Shown here: positions 23,993 through 32,450 of the stretch, piece after piece
How positions within the stretch are numbered: the first letter of the stretch is position 1
Layout of the letters: the number at the start of each line of letters is the position of its first letter
DNA from: Acetobacter okinawensis
GTDB lineage: Bacteria > Pseudomonadota > Alphaproteobacteria > Acetobacterales > Acetobacteraceae
Direction of reading: 5' to 3'
DNA: 34,057 bases
NCBI RefSeq assembly: GCF_002153655.1
Contig: NZ_JOPJ01000026.1
Location: 1 to 34,057, forward strand
Translations under genes and position numbers: made by a program
The notes under the pieces: generated by a model
What the model was told of the DNA's origin: nothing
Databases searched by the model: none
Seen by the model: only the letters and a program-made list of their open reading frames with translations

Positions 23993-25183
23993 CTATTCGT
24001 CAGTCATCGTTGTTGCACTAATTGGCAAATCAACACTTGAACCGGGAACTCCCAAGGTGCCCTGCATTGAGCTGCCACCACTGAAGAGTGATGCAGAGCC
24101 ACTCTGTTTCATACTCAGTGTTTCAGAGTTTCTACCTTCAGTGACAAGAGGACTACCTGTATTGGCGGTCAGAGAGCATTGGGACGTATCAGACGCACAA
24201 TGCAGGTTGCCATTAATGACGACCGTTCTCAGGCGCGTGATGCCTATCCAGCTATCTATCAGTTGTCCATCACGGTCCGTTAAAAGAAACATATGGCCAT
24301 GGAGATCCTGAGCGCCTTCCTTAAGAGTAACCTCAAACGTTGCTCCGTGGACAGGGATCGCATTAGTTATGCCAAGGTCTGAACCAAAACCACCAATATT
24401 GACAGCCATTGACTGAAACGCTTCGTTCCAGAACTTGCGAATATCGTCGCTCGTTTTGCCATCATCTTTGATCGTATTACCGACACCGAACACGTAAAAA
24501 ACACTACGGTGCAAGAGCGCGCCCAGTTTTTCGCCAAAATCAAGCGTATTGGGGATTGGTGTGACGAAAACGTCTCCAAGCTCACTATTTTCTGCCATAT
24601 CAGAATACAAGATGGCACGAATACTACCGCGCGCACTCGAATAGCGAGCTCCATCGGACGCCAAAGACCGAACGATGGATTTTTTAGGGGGTTTTGCCGG
24701 ATCTATCTCTACGTCTGCAGGCGTACGAGCGCTCGTATTATAGATAGTCGTGATCGCTTTACCGAAGTCTCGCGAAAAAAATCCCTGCTGCTCTTTAAGG
24801 GAATCCATAGGATTGCCCGAGAAAAAATGGCTTTCCGATGCGAGCTTTTTTGCCTGATCTGTCGTGACATTTGGCCAGCAACCAGACCAGATTTCCTTAC
24901 TTTGGCCGTGCGCGGGCGACAACTGAACAACTGTTGTCCTCTCTCCTGGCATTAACGTCTGCTGCAATTTAGCGAGAAGAGTTTTCACCCATTCAACATT
25001 ATTCCTGACCACATCGGTATCATCCACATAGACGACGGTCTGACGAGGCGGATTAAATCTGCAGTAGGACGTATCAAGCGCCGTACCACCCCCGAACATT
25101 CCCCCTGCCCTGGCAACGGGTACAGACGCAGCCGAAAATGCAAGCGCACAGAGAGAAACACGAAAAAGAGGTTTCATTTTCAT
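23993..25183 (-). CDS. Secreted protein of unknown function with a VWA-like region
   Basis: A 396-residue protein with a clear Sec signal peptide (cleavage after VARA, residue 26), so it should be periplasmic. I do not recognise the family. The segment TVVYVDDTDVVRNNVEWVKTLLAKL followed by a strand TTVVQLSP, and later SIRAILYSDMAENSE, has the strand-Asp-helix layout of a von Willebrand A domain, but the MIDAS DxSxS motif is not intact (DDTDV). Four cysteines in the mature part could form disulfides. The C-terminus is Ser/Gly-rich and probably flexible. It starts 4 bases after the membrane-protein gene, so the two are co-translated. It likely binds envelope partners of the OmpA lipoprotein and membrane protein. 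Confidence 0.6.
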   Translation of the reverse strand: MKMKPLFRVSLCALAFSAASVPVARAGGMFGGGTALDTSYCRFNPPRQTVVYVDDTDVVRNNVEWVKTLLAKLQQTLMPGERTTVVQLSPAHGQSKEIWSGCWPNVTTDQAKKLASESHFFSGNPMDSLKEQQGFFSRDFGKAITTIYNTSARTPADVEIDPAKPPKKSIVRSLASDGARYSSARGSIRAILYSDMAENSELGDVFVTPIPNTLDFGEKLGALLHRSVFYVFGVGNTIKDDGKTSDDIRKFWNEAFQSMAVNIGGFGSDLGITNAIPVHGATFEVTLKEGAQDLHGHMFLLTDRDGQLIDSWIGITRLRTVVINGNLHCASDTSQCSLTANTGSPLVTEGRNSETLSMKQSGSASLFSGGSSMQGTLGVPGSSVDLPISATTMTDE

Positions 25184-25187
25184 TGGA

Positions 25188-26516
25188 TTATACTGCTGCC
25201 CTGAGGTTCAAATTCATGTTTTTATAGTCAAATGGGGTTATATTCCGCCCTGTTTCCTTATCAACCAGTGTAACCTGCCCCTTATTCGCGACGGATGCTT
25301 TTACGATATTGTCCCGATAGACTTCTCCCGCAACCTGCACTGACTGCCGCCAATCATGCATGATAGATTCATTACGGATCTCAACCTGTGTAGACATATC
25401 CATCTGTGTTTTTACTGACCCAAGGCGGGTTTTGACGGCATTATCTTTATCTTCAATTTCTTTGTCAGCAGCTGCAATAACCTGTTGACGCCGGCTTTTC
25501 ATGACTGCCTGCATCTTCTCCCAAGCTTTTTGATGCCCCTGAAACTGTTTGGTAATAACCATGTATTCTGGATCGGGATCATGCCCTGCATAAGATATGA
25601 TAACGCCTACCATCCATGCGCCCACGTTTGCGATAAGGCTGATAAAGACGTCTCTCATCGGGTTGACCTGTACAATGCCAATGTCCCCCAACACGCTGCC
25701 AACATCCTGCCCGTGTATTGATTCAATTGCAGCTGCCCAACGAGCCCATCCGGTAAACCCGAGAACAATAGCAAGCGCTGCAGTTGAAATACCAAACATG
25801 CGCCATGCCCCCCATCGCTCTGCTGATGAACGAGACGGAGCAAAAAGATTTGACCATTGCTTGATCAGTTCACCATGTAGATGAGCGGCCAAGGCAAGAA
25901 GAATACCGAGGATAATGGTTGTTCCCAATGCGACAGCCGGAACACCCCAGAACATATTGAACGAGTGATAGTTAACAAAACACTCAGTCAGAAGAACCAG
26001 AAAAAGAAGAATAGGATAAGGCCAGGTCTTGCAGAACATCGTTGCGCTGCGATTTTTATACTTATCTCGGAAATCATTATATCGCTGTCGCGATCTCTGA
26101 TAATTTTCATCTATATTATGGTACTTAGGGTCCCCCCGCAGCTCTTCTTCAATGGCCGCAAGGCGATCTTCCTTCTTCGTTTTTACTTCAACCACCTCAT
26201 TCTGAAGGTTCTTTACACCATCGAGGGCATCTTTAAAGGGTTGAAGTGCAACATAAAAGCGGTTCAGCAAGTCACGCCAGCGAGAGATCTCTTCCTCTGC
26301 GGGTGAGATAACTGCAACCCTCATCCCGCTCGTGACACCATAACTGTCTACAGTAACCTGACCGAAAGATGTTTCTTCATAAGCGCTTTTTGCAAGCTGC
26401 TCCGGATTCAGGTTGCCATTACGTAAAGAGGTTAAGCTATATGCCATAACCTGCGCATATGCTTCATTCAGCGGTATTAGCGCTTCGGGGTTACTTGTTT
26501 CAATAGCGGCAGACAT
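25188..26516 (-). CDS. Four-helix inner-membrane protein with cytoplasmic coiled coils, unknown family
   Basis: A 442-residue protein not assigned to any family I know. Residues 1-160 are soluble, with a coiled coil at about 100-155 (heavily charged, EVKTKKEDRLAAIEEEL). Four hydrophobic helices follow at about 167-185, 192-213, 240-262 and 288-309, then a second, mostly helical, charged region to about 370 and a short C-terminal beta-rich tail. Both coiled-coil parts would be cytoplasmic. ATG 26516 is chosen because AAGGA stands nine bases before it; a TTG at 26525 in frame is too close to that site. The layout of helices plus long coiled coils recalls MotA/ExbB-like stator or scaffold proteins, but I see no motif proving it. 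Its operon partners are an OmpA-domain lipoprotein and a secreted protein. Confidence 0.65.
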   Translation of the reverse strand: MSAAIETSNPEALIPLNEAYAQVMAYSLTSLRNGNLNPEQLAKSAYEETSFGQVTVDSYGVTSGMRVAVISPAEEEISRWRDLLNRFYVALQPFKDALDGVKNLQNEVVEVKTKKEDRLAAIEEELRGDPKYHNIDENYQRSRQRYNDFRDKYKNRSATMFCKTWPYPILLFLVLLTECFVNYHSFNMFWGVPAVALGTTIILGILLALAAHLHGELIKQWSNLFAPSRSSAERWGAWRMFGISTAALAIVLGFTGWARWAAAIESIHGQDVGSVLGDIGIVQVNPMRDVFISLIANVGAWMVGVIISYAGHDPDPEYMVITKQFQGHQKAWEKMQAVMKSRRQQVIAAADKEIEDKDNAVKTRLGSVKTQMDMSTQVEIRNESIMHDWRQSVQVAGEVYRDNIVKASVANKGQVTLVDKETGRNITPFDYKNMNLNLRAAV

Positions 26517-26528
26517 CTGCGACAATCC

Positions 26529-27485
26529 TTAGAATTCAATTACGCCTGAACCGAGTGCACGTGGCTTTACTTCGGCTGGGGGAATGAGATGAACCGGTGC
26601 GATTGGCATTGTCGCAGCGAGTTTTACATTTTCTGGCGCTATAGTTTTGACATTGAGATTGGATGGCGTGCTCAACGCAGCATTGTCCTGAGTCGGGCTA
26701 AGCGCTAAGCCACCTATTGGCGCCAATGATGTGTTTTTCGTATTTTTAGCCGTTGCGCGATAAACCATTGCAACCTGCGCAGGCTTGACATCCGCATCTG
26801 GCTGACGAAGACGAACATCGTCGGCTTTAGCAAGGCTAAGGTAAGATTTGGGTACTACGTATTGCTGTACTGCAGCCAGATTTGCTGACATGGCCGGAGA
26901 AATCAGAAATTCGACGCGGCGATTGAGAGCCCTGCCATCGGTCGTTGCGTTGGAGGCAATGGGCTGCCGCTTGCCAATCGCCACTTCCGTCAACTGATCC
27001 GGATTTACTCCTCGCTCAATAAGAGCCCGGATAACAACGCGTGCTCTTCGGCGGGATAAGTCAATATTGTACCCATCAGTGCCGACTGCGTCTGTATGCC
27101 CCAAAATTGTTAATGCTGCATCGGGGACGTCATGCTTCATATTATCCGCAATGACGTCCAGAATACCCTGTGACTGCGGGAGCGGAACATCGCTATCAAA
27201 GGCGAAAAAAGCACGTTCGGGGAAGACCACCCTGACAACAGGAACAGAGCCTTGCATAAAGTCAACCGACCCCGGAGGCAGGCTGATTTCCTTAATAGTC
27301 GGTCTGGCGACGTCGTTTGCGTCAGCAAGACGATTAAATCTTGCTACTCTATCTTGTTCTTCAGTCGATGCCATTTGGTCTTGCGTTGAAATGCCGATAC
27401 CAGAACCCATGGGGCCCGCTGAGTACGGTTGCACGCAACCAGACAAAACCAAAGAAACGCCACTCAATATTATTAATCTCTTCAA
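26529..27485 (-). CDS. OmpA-domain outer-membrane lipoprotein
   Basis: A 318-residue lipoprotein that should anchor the outer membrane to peptidoglycan. The start is TTG 27485, decided by a perfect GGAGGT five to six bases before it and by the resulting ideal lipoprotein signal MKRLIILSGVSLVLSGC with Cys17 lipidated. Longer in-frame starts at 27521 and 27593 lack this. The OmpA domain is at roughly residues 85-200: VVFPERAFFAFDSDV opens it and ILGHTDAVGTDGYNIDLSRRRARVV carries the peptidoglycan-contact Asp and Arg. About 110 low-complexity residues follow, rich in Pro, Ala, Lys and Thr. It is the first gene of the minus-strand envelope operon, 12 bases before the membrane-protein gene. Confidence 0.88.
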   Translation of the reverse strand: MKRLIILSGVSLVLSGCVQPYSAGPMGSGIGISTQDQMASTEEQDRVARFNRLADANDVARPTIKEISLPPGSVDFMQGSVPVVRVVFPERAFFAFDSDVPLPQSQGILDVIADNMKHDVPDAALTILGHTDAVGTDGYNIDLSRRRARVVIRALIERGVNPDQLTEVAIGKRQPIASNATTDGRALNRRVEFLISPAMSANLAAVQQYVVPKSYLSLAKADDVRLRQPDADVKPAQVAMVYRATAKNTKNTSLAPIGGLALSPTQDNAALSTPSNLNVKTIAPENVKLAATMPIAPVHLIPPAEVKPRALGSGVIEF

Positions 27486-28062
27486 ATTTACCTCCGGTAG
27501 CCGCAGTCTAATTTGCGGCATAACTGTGGCATAAGATGTAGTTTTTCGCAATAATCTAAAGTTTCTACTTCTTACCTTTAGATGAAATCTCAAAAGTCAA
27601 TTTTTATGCTATGCAAAATATAAGCAGTCATATAGTTAGCCTGCATTATATTAATGCTTTCTTTAGATATAGGGGAAATGCATACTTCAGATTACTTACA
27701 TACGCAAATTGAATGTATCGTATAGATACAGATCGCCAGTCTTTCAGTTTTACGAACATGTGTTCAATCAAGCGGTCATTTTATACGAACACTAAATGTA
27801 AGAAAATTTTGATGATCAGTCTTCCGGGGCTACCCTCGCAGAAAATCTGTCTCCTCCTTACTGACGTTGTAGTGCTTTAAAGTTGTTAAACCGCTCGTGG
27901 TTAAATCCATCACGCAATAAGAATGTGTCAAACAACATATGATGGATACTGCCGTATTAATTTTATTTTTATATCAATAAAATTTTTTCTAAAAGATTTT
28001 CAAATAAAAAATTTATAGCCTCTGGCCAATCCCAACCACATTCCATTGAGCACTGGGAAGGC
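27486..28062. other. Divergent intergenic region between envelope and RND operons
   Basis: This 577-base AT-rich stretch must hold the promoters of both divergent operons. I can see a direct repeat TACGAACA at 27751-27758 and 27784-27791 (33 bases apart), the inverted pair GAACA-TG-TGTTC at 27754-27765, and GTATC-GTATA-GATAC at 27715-27729. No promoter pair is convincing and there is no credible gene. The repeats may be operators for an unseen TetR- or MarR-like regulator of the efflux operon. Confidence 0.5.
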
Positions 28063-31000
28063 ATGAATGCTATTGTCATAACCGCATTGAAACGACCCTA
28101 CACTTTTGTAGTCCTTTCATTGCTCATTCTCGCGTTTGGTGTGCTGTCAGTCATGCGCGCACCGACCGACGTATTTCCCAACATCAAACTGCCTGTCGTG
28201 TCCGTTGTGTGGACCTATGGCGGCATGCTGCCGGAGGAGTTTGCAGGACGCATAACCTATAATTACGAACTGGCCGTGACCTCGACCGTTGAGGGTATCG
28301 AGCATATGGAAAGCAGCTCGTATTATGGCCGCAGTATCGTCAATATCTACTTCCAGCCCGGAACGGACATTGGCGAAGCAGAGGCCGAAGTTACGGCTAT
28401 TTCCCAAACTGTCATCAAGCAGTTGCCCGACAATATTCCTGCCCCCATGGTCATGCGTCTCGATGCATCTTCCGTGCCGGTGCTGGCTTTGCAGGTCACA
28501 TCAGACAAGCAAACTCCATCTGATCTGTTCAAGATCGCGATGACACGCATACGGCCCATTCTTGTGACCGTACCCGGCTCTGTTCTGCCGCAGGCTTACG
28601 GTGGCATGGACAGCTTTATTATGGTCGCACTGAACCAGACGCAGCTTCAGGCCCACCACCTCTCAGCCATGGATGTGCAGAATGCTTTGCGCAAGCAGAA
28701 CATTGTCCTGCCCGCTGGAGACCAGAAAATCGACCGTACGGACTGGATGGTTCAGACCAATGCCACGCCACGCTCCATGCAGGAACTGGGTGATATTCCT
28801 GTTAAACGCGTGGGGAACTCCGTTATTTATGTGCATGACGTCGCCAATGTGTACCGTGGCGGACACCCGCAAACCAACCTTGTGCTTGTAAAAGGCAAAC
28901 AGGGGGTTGAAGTCATTGTGATGAAAAGCGGTGATGCCTCAACCCTTGATGTTGTGGCCAGAACCAAGGCGTTACTGCCGCGCATCCAGCAGCTTGTGCC
29001 ACCGGACGTGCATATTTCGGTCATGAGCGATGCCTCGGTTTTTGTTAAGGACGCCATCCGCGACGTAGTGCGCGAAATGCTGACCGCCGCAGTGCTGACC
29101 GGCCTAGTCGTGCTGTTGTTTCTGGGGTCGTGGCGCTCCACCATCATCATCGCCACATCCATTCCCCTGTGCATTCTGGCGGCTATTATCTGCCTGTTGT
29201 GGTCGGGGCAGACCATCAATGTCATGACATTGGGAGGGCTTGCGCTGGCTGTCGGCATTCTGGTGGATGACGCAACGGTCATGATCGAGAATATCGATAC
29301 GCATCTTGAGATGGGAAAAGACCTTGAAAATGCCATCATAGACGCCGCCAATCAGATCGTCATTCCCACACTCGTTGCCACTTTGTGCATCTGCATTGTG
29401 TGGACCCCGCTCTTCCGCCTGAGCGGGGTAGCGGGCTGGCTGTTTATGCCCATGGCCGAAGCCATTGTGTACGCCATGCTGGCATCATTCATCCTGTCAC
29501 GCACACTGGTGCCGACCATGGCCAAATACCTGCTTGCGGGGCAAGTCCACCCCGGCCTGCATGGAGATGAACACGAAGCACTACCCAAAGGGGTTTTCGG
29601 ACGGTTCCAGAACAGGTTTGAACACGCCTTCCACGCTTTCAAACTCCGTTACGGACGGGTCTTGGAACGTGTGGTCAACCAGAGGCGCAAGTTTGTTCCG
29701 CTCTTTCTGGGGCTGTCTGTCATATCCACGGTGCTGTTTACTGTGGTGGGCCAAGACTTCTTCCCCGAGATCAAATCCGGCGCGTTGCAGATGCACATGC
29801 GTGTGCCCCTTGGCACCCGGATAGAAACCACAGGGCGGATCGCCAGTCTGGTGGATGACCGTATTGAGCAGATTCTGCCCGGCAAGGTGGAAGGGGTTAT
29901 CAACAACTGCGGCTTACCTGAAGGCCCGCATAATCAAGCCTTTATTCCCACGCCTTCCATCGGCACGCAGGATTGCGACCTGAGCATTACGCTCAAGGAT
30001 GAAGTCTCCCCCGTATGGGATTACCGAGCCCTGTTACGACGCAAGCTTTCGGCCAGCTTTCCCGGCACGGTCTTTACGTTCCAACCTGCTGACCTGACCG
30101 AAAAAATTCTTAACTTTGGCTCGCCTGCACCGGTTGATATCCAGATTTCCGGTCCCGATATCCGAGACAACTACCGCTATGCCCGCCTGCTTGTTAACCG
30201 CCTGAGGCACATACCCGGGGCGGTGGATACGGTCATCCAGCAGACCATGCGCACGCCAACACTGTTTGTGCAGGGTAATCGCACATTCGGTCAGGCTACC
30301 GGCATGACGGAAGGCGACATAGCCAGCAACGAACTGATGACCCTGTCTGGCAGTCAGACGGTGGACCCACAATACTGGTTGGACCCCAAAACCGGCATAA
30401 CATTCCCGCTGAATGTCTATGTCTCGCAGGACCAACTGACACACTACAACAACCTGCTGACCATTCCGGTTGATAAAGGTGATAACGACCCCGAAGGCAA
30501 GGACATGCAACTTCTGGGGAGCATCAGCACCATTACCCCTGTCGGCACTCCGGGTCAGGTGTCCCATTACAACTCCATGCCCGATATAGATATTTATGTT
30601 TCCACCGAGTTTACGGACCTCGGGTCTGTTCTGGCACAGGTCAAGCGGGACATTGCTGCGACAAAGGGCGACCTGCCACGCGGTGTTGCCGTGGACATTC
30701 GAGGGCAGGCTACCACCATGCATGGCGCATATGTAGAACTGATAGCCGGTCTTATAGTGTCAGTCGCGCTGATTTATATGCTGATTGTGATCAACTTCCA
30801 GTCCTGGATTGATCCTTTCATTATTATCTCGGCCCTGCCCGGAGCTCTCGCAGGTATTGCGTGGAGCCTGTTCCTGACCCAGACGCGCCTTTCCGTTCCT
30901 GCCCTAACGGGCGCGATCATGTGCATGGGAACGGCCACTGCCAATTCCATTCTGGTCGTCTCCTTTGCCAAGGAGCGTTTTGCCCTACACCGCAGTGCTG

Positions 31001-31254
31001 TGGTTGCAGCAATAGAAGCGGGAATAGGCCGTATCCGTCCGGTCATCATGACAGCTTCAGCCATGATTATTGGCATGGTGCCAATGGCGATCAGTAATTC
31101 GCAAAACGCTCCGTTGGGCAAGGCTGTTATTGGCGGGCTTATAGTCGCTACCTTTTCCACCCTGCTTTTTGTTCCCTGTGTTTATGCAATTTTCCATCAT
31201 CGTCCGGAAAAGCCATCCAGCGCGGATGTGACCGACCGGCAGGAGGCTGTCTGA
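28063..31254 (+). CDS. RND-family efflux permease
   Basis: A 1063-residue inner-membrane pump. The N-terminal RPYTFVVLSLLILAFGVLSVMRAPTDVFPNI is the first helix and entry to the porter domain, and helix 4 reads AVGILVDDATVMIENI with the proton-relay pair Asp402-Asp403. In helix 10 the position of the conserved Lys (AcrB Lys940) is Ala960, within GTATANSILVV. Length and two repeated porter halves are normal for an RND protein. GGAAGG stands very close to the ATG. The gene is coupled by TGATG to the adaptor gene. It would export amphiphilic or aromatic compounds, organic acids or drugs. The substrate cannot be predicted, and the Lys loss suggests the divergent branch rather than a classic AcrB/MexB. 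Confidence 0.92.
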   Translation: MNAIVITALKRPYTFVVLSLLILAFGVLSVMRAPTDVFPNIKLPVVSVVWTYGGMLPEEFAGRITYNYELAVTSTVEGIEHMESSSYYGRSIVNIYFQPGTDIGEAEAEVTAISQTVIKQLPDNIPAPMVMRLDASSVPVLALQVTSDKQTPSDLFKIAMTRIRPILVTVPGSVLPQAYGGMDSFIMVALNQTQLQAHHLSAMDVQNALRKQNIVLPAGDQKIDRTDWMVQTNATPRSMQELGDIPVKRVGNSVIYVHDVANVYRGGHPQTNLVLVKGKQGVEVIVMKSGDASTLDVVARTKALLPRIQQLVPPDVHISVMSDASVFVKDAIRDVVREMLTAAVLTGLVVLLFLGSWRSTIIIATSIPLCILAAIICLLWSGQTINVMTLGGLALAVGILVDDATVMIENIDTHLEMGKDLENAIIDAANQIVIPTLVATLCICIVWTPLFRLSGVAGWLFMPMAEAIVYAMLASFILSRTLVPTMAKYLLAGQVHPGLHGDEHEALPKGVFGRFQNRFEHAFHAFKLRYGRVLERVVNQRRKFVPLFLGLSVISTVLFTVVGQDFFPEIKSGALQMHMRVPLGTRIETTGRIASLVDDRIEQILPGKVEGVINNCGLPEGPHNQAFIPTPSIGTQDCDLSITLKDEVSPVWDYRALLRRKLSASFPGTVFTFQPADLTEKILNFGSPAPVDIQISGPDIRDNYRYARLLVNRLRHIPGAVDTVIQQTMRTPTLFVQGNRTFGQATGMTEGDIASNELMTLSGSQTVDPQYWLDPKTGITFPLNVYVSQDQLTHYNNLLTIPVDKGDNDPEGKDMQLLGSISTITPVGTPGQVSHYNSMPDIDIYVSTEFTDLGSVLAQVKRDIAATKGDLPRGVAVDIRGQATTMHGAYVELIAGLIVSVALIYMLIVINFQSWIDPFIIISALPGALAGIAWSLFLTQTRLSVPALTGAIMCMGTATANSILVVSFAKERFALHRSAVVAAIEAGIGRIRPVIMTASAMIIGMVPMAISNSQNAPLGKAVIGGLIVATFSTLLFVPCVYAIFHHRPEKPSSADVTDRQEAV

Positions 31255-32450
31255 TGTCTGTTCCTAGCAAAGGCAGAATTTTTGTTATTCTTCTTCTGGC
31301 TGTCATGGTGACAGATATTGGATATCTGCTTGTCCAGCGCGCCCGAAATGCCGTGCGTATCCAAAACGACGCAACCTACGACCGGATACCCGATGTGGCC
31401 TTGGTACACCCCAAGCCTGCACCGCCGACCTTGACCATGACTTTACCCGGCACAGTCAGTGCATGGTACGAAGCACCCATTTATGCACAGGTCTCTGGCT
31501 ATGTGAAAATGTGGTACCGCGATTACGGCGCAGTCGTTAAAAAAGGTGACCTTCTGGCCGAAATCAATACCCCTAAGCTTGATGCGGAATATGCTCAGGC
31601 GCAGGCGGACCTCAAAGTTGCACAGGCCAAGTATGGTCTGGCAACCATAACCGCCACTCGCTGGCGGGCCATGGGGCAATCGCAGGCGGTGTCCGGTCAG
31701 TCTGTATCCGTGCAGAATGCGAACGAACAGTCTGCCAAAGCTGAGCTGGAAGCAGCCGAACACAAAGTGGCCCAGTATCAGGCCATGATCCACTTCAAAA
31801 ATATTGAGGCTCCATTTGATGGTGTGGTCATCGCCCGTAATATCAATGTCGGTGATTATGTAGGGGCTGGCAGTGGCAGCATGAACGCAAACGGCACCGC
31901 CAGTGAGCTGTTTACCGTAGCGGATACCCATGCCATGCGTCTGTTTGTGTCCGTGCCGGAAACATTTTCTTCCCTCCTGCGGCCGGGACTGGTGGCAAAG
32001 GTTACGGTACCCCAGTTCCCCAATACCGTGTTTGAAGCCAAGTTCCTGACCATTGCCAAAGGTTTTGATCCCAACACGCGCACGGTGATTACCGAATTCT
32101 CCATCGACAATGCGGGGCAAAAACTGTGGCCGGGCAGTTTTGCCTCCGTCACCCTGAGCGCTCCAGCCTACAAAGGGGTTTATACCATCCCCACTGGCGC
32201 ACTTGTATTCCAAGAGCACGGCATGCAGGTCGCCACAGTCGATGCACAGGATACGACGCATTTCCACAACATAACCGTAGGGCGGATGTCGGACGCTTAC
32301 ACGGAAGTCAGTGCCGGGCTATCCGTGGATGACAGGATCATCAACAACCCACCAGCAGATCTGATGGAAGGCGGCAAAGTCCGGTCTGTAGAACCGGAAA
32401 AAGGGTATCTCAGCACACCAGCAGCAGAAAAAGAGGAAGATGACGAATGA
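31254..32450 (+). CDS. RND efflux periplasmic adaptor (HlyD/AcrA family)
   Basis: A 398-residue membrane-fusion protein with one N-terminal helix (residues 9-27) that anchors it in the inner membrane instead of a lipobox. The lipoyl half YAQVSGYVKMWYRDYGAVVKKGDLLAEI is followed by a coiled-coil hairpin (about residues 105-175, rich in Ala, Glu and Gln) and the second lipoyl half KNIEAPFDGVVIARNINVGDYV. The beta-barrel and membrane-proximal domains end around residue 370, followed by a charged tail EKEEDDE. It bridges permease and outer-membrane factor. Both junctions are stop/start overlaps (TGATG before, ATGA after), so three subunits are made together. Confidence 0.92.
   Translation: MSVPSKGRIFVILLLAVMVTDIGYLLVQRARNAVRIQNDATYDRIPDVALVHPKPAPPTLTMTLPGTVSAWYEAPIYAQVSGYVKMWYRDYGAVVKKGDLLAEINTPKLDAEYAQAQADLKVAQAKYGLATITATRWRAMGQSQAVSGQSVSVQNANEQSAKAELEAAEHKVAQYQAMIHFKNIEAPFDGVVIARNINVGDYVGAGSGSMNANGTASELFTVADTHAMRLFVSVPETFSSLLRPGLVAKVTVPQFPNTVFEAKFLTIAKGFDPNTRTVITEFSIDNAGQKLWPGSFASVTLSAPAYKGVYTIPTGALVFQEHGMQVATVDAQDTTHFHNITVGRMSDAYTEVSAGLSVDDRIINNPPADLMEGGKVRSVEPEKGYLSTPAAEKEEDDE

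Noticed and set aside
23352..27485. Zorya-type anti-phage system (MotA-like ZorA with OmpA-domain ZorB).
   Set aside because: The OmpA-domain protein is an outer-membrane lipoprotein rather than an inner-membrane MotB-like protein, and no ZorC, ZorD or ZorE-like gene is nearby.
27753..27766. CGAACATGTGTTCA resembles the Bacillus-type LexA (SOS) box.
   Set aside because: Alphaproteobacterial LexA recognises GTTC-N7-GTTC direct repeats, and no SOS-like gene follows. The likeness is most simply chance or a different operator.
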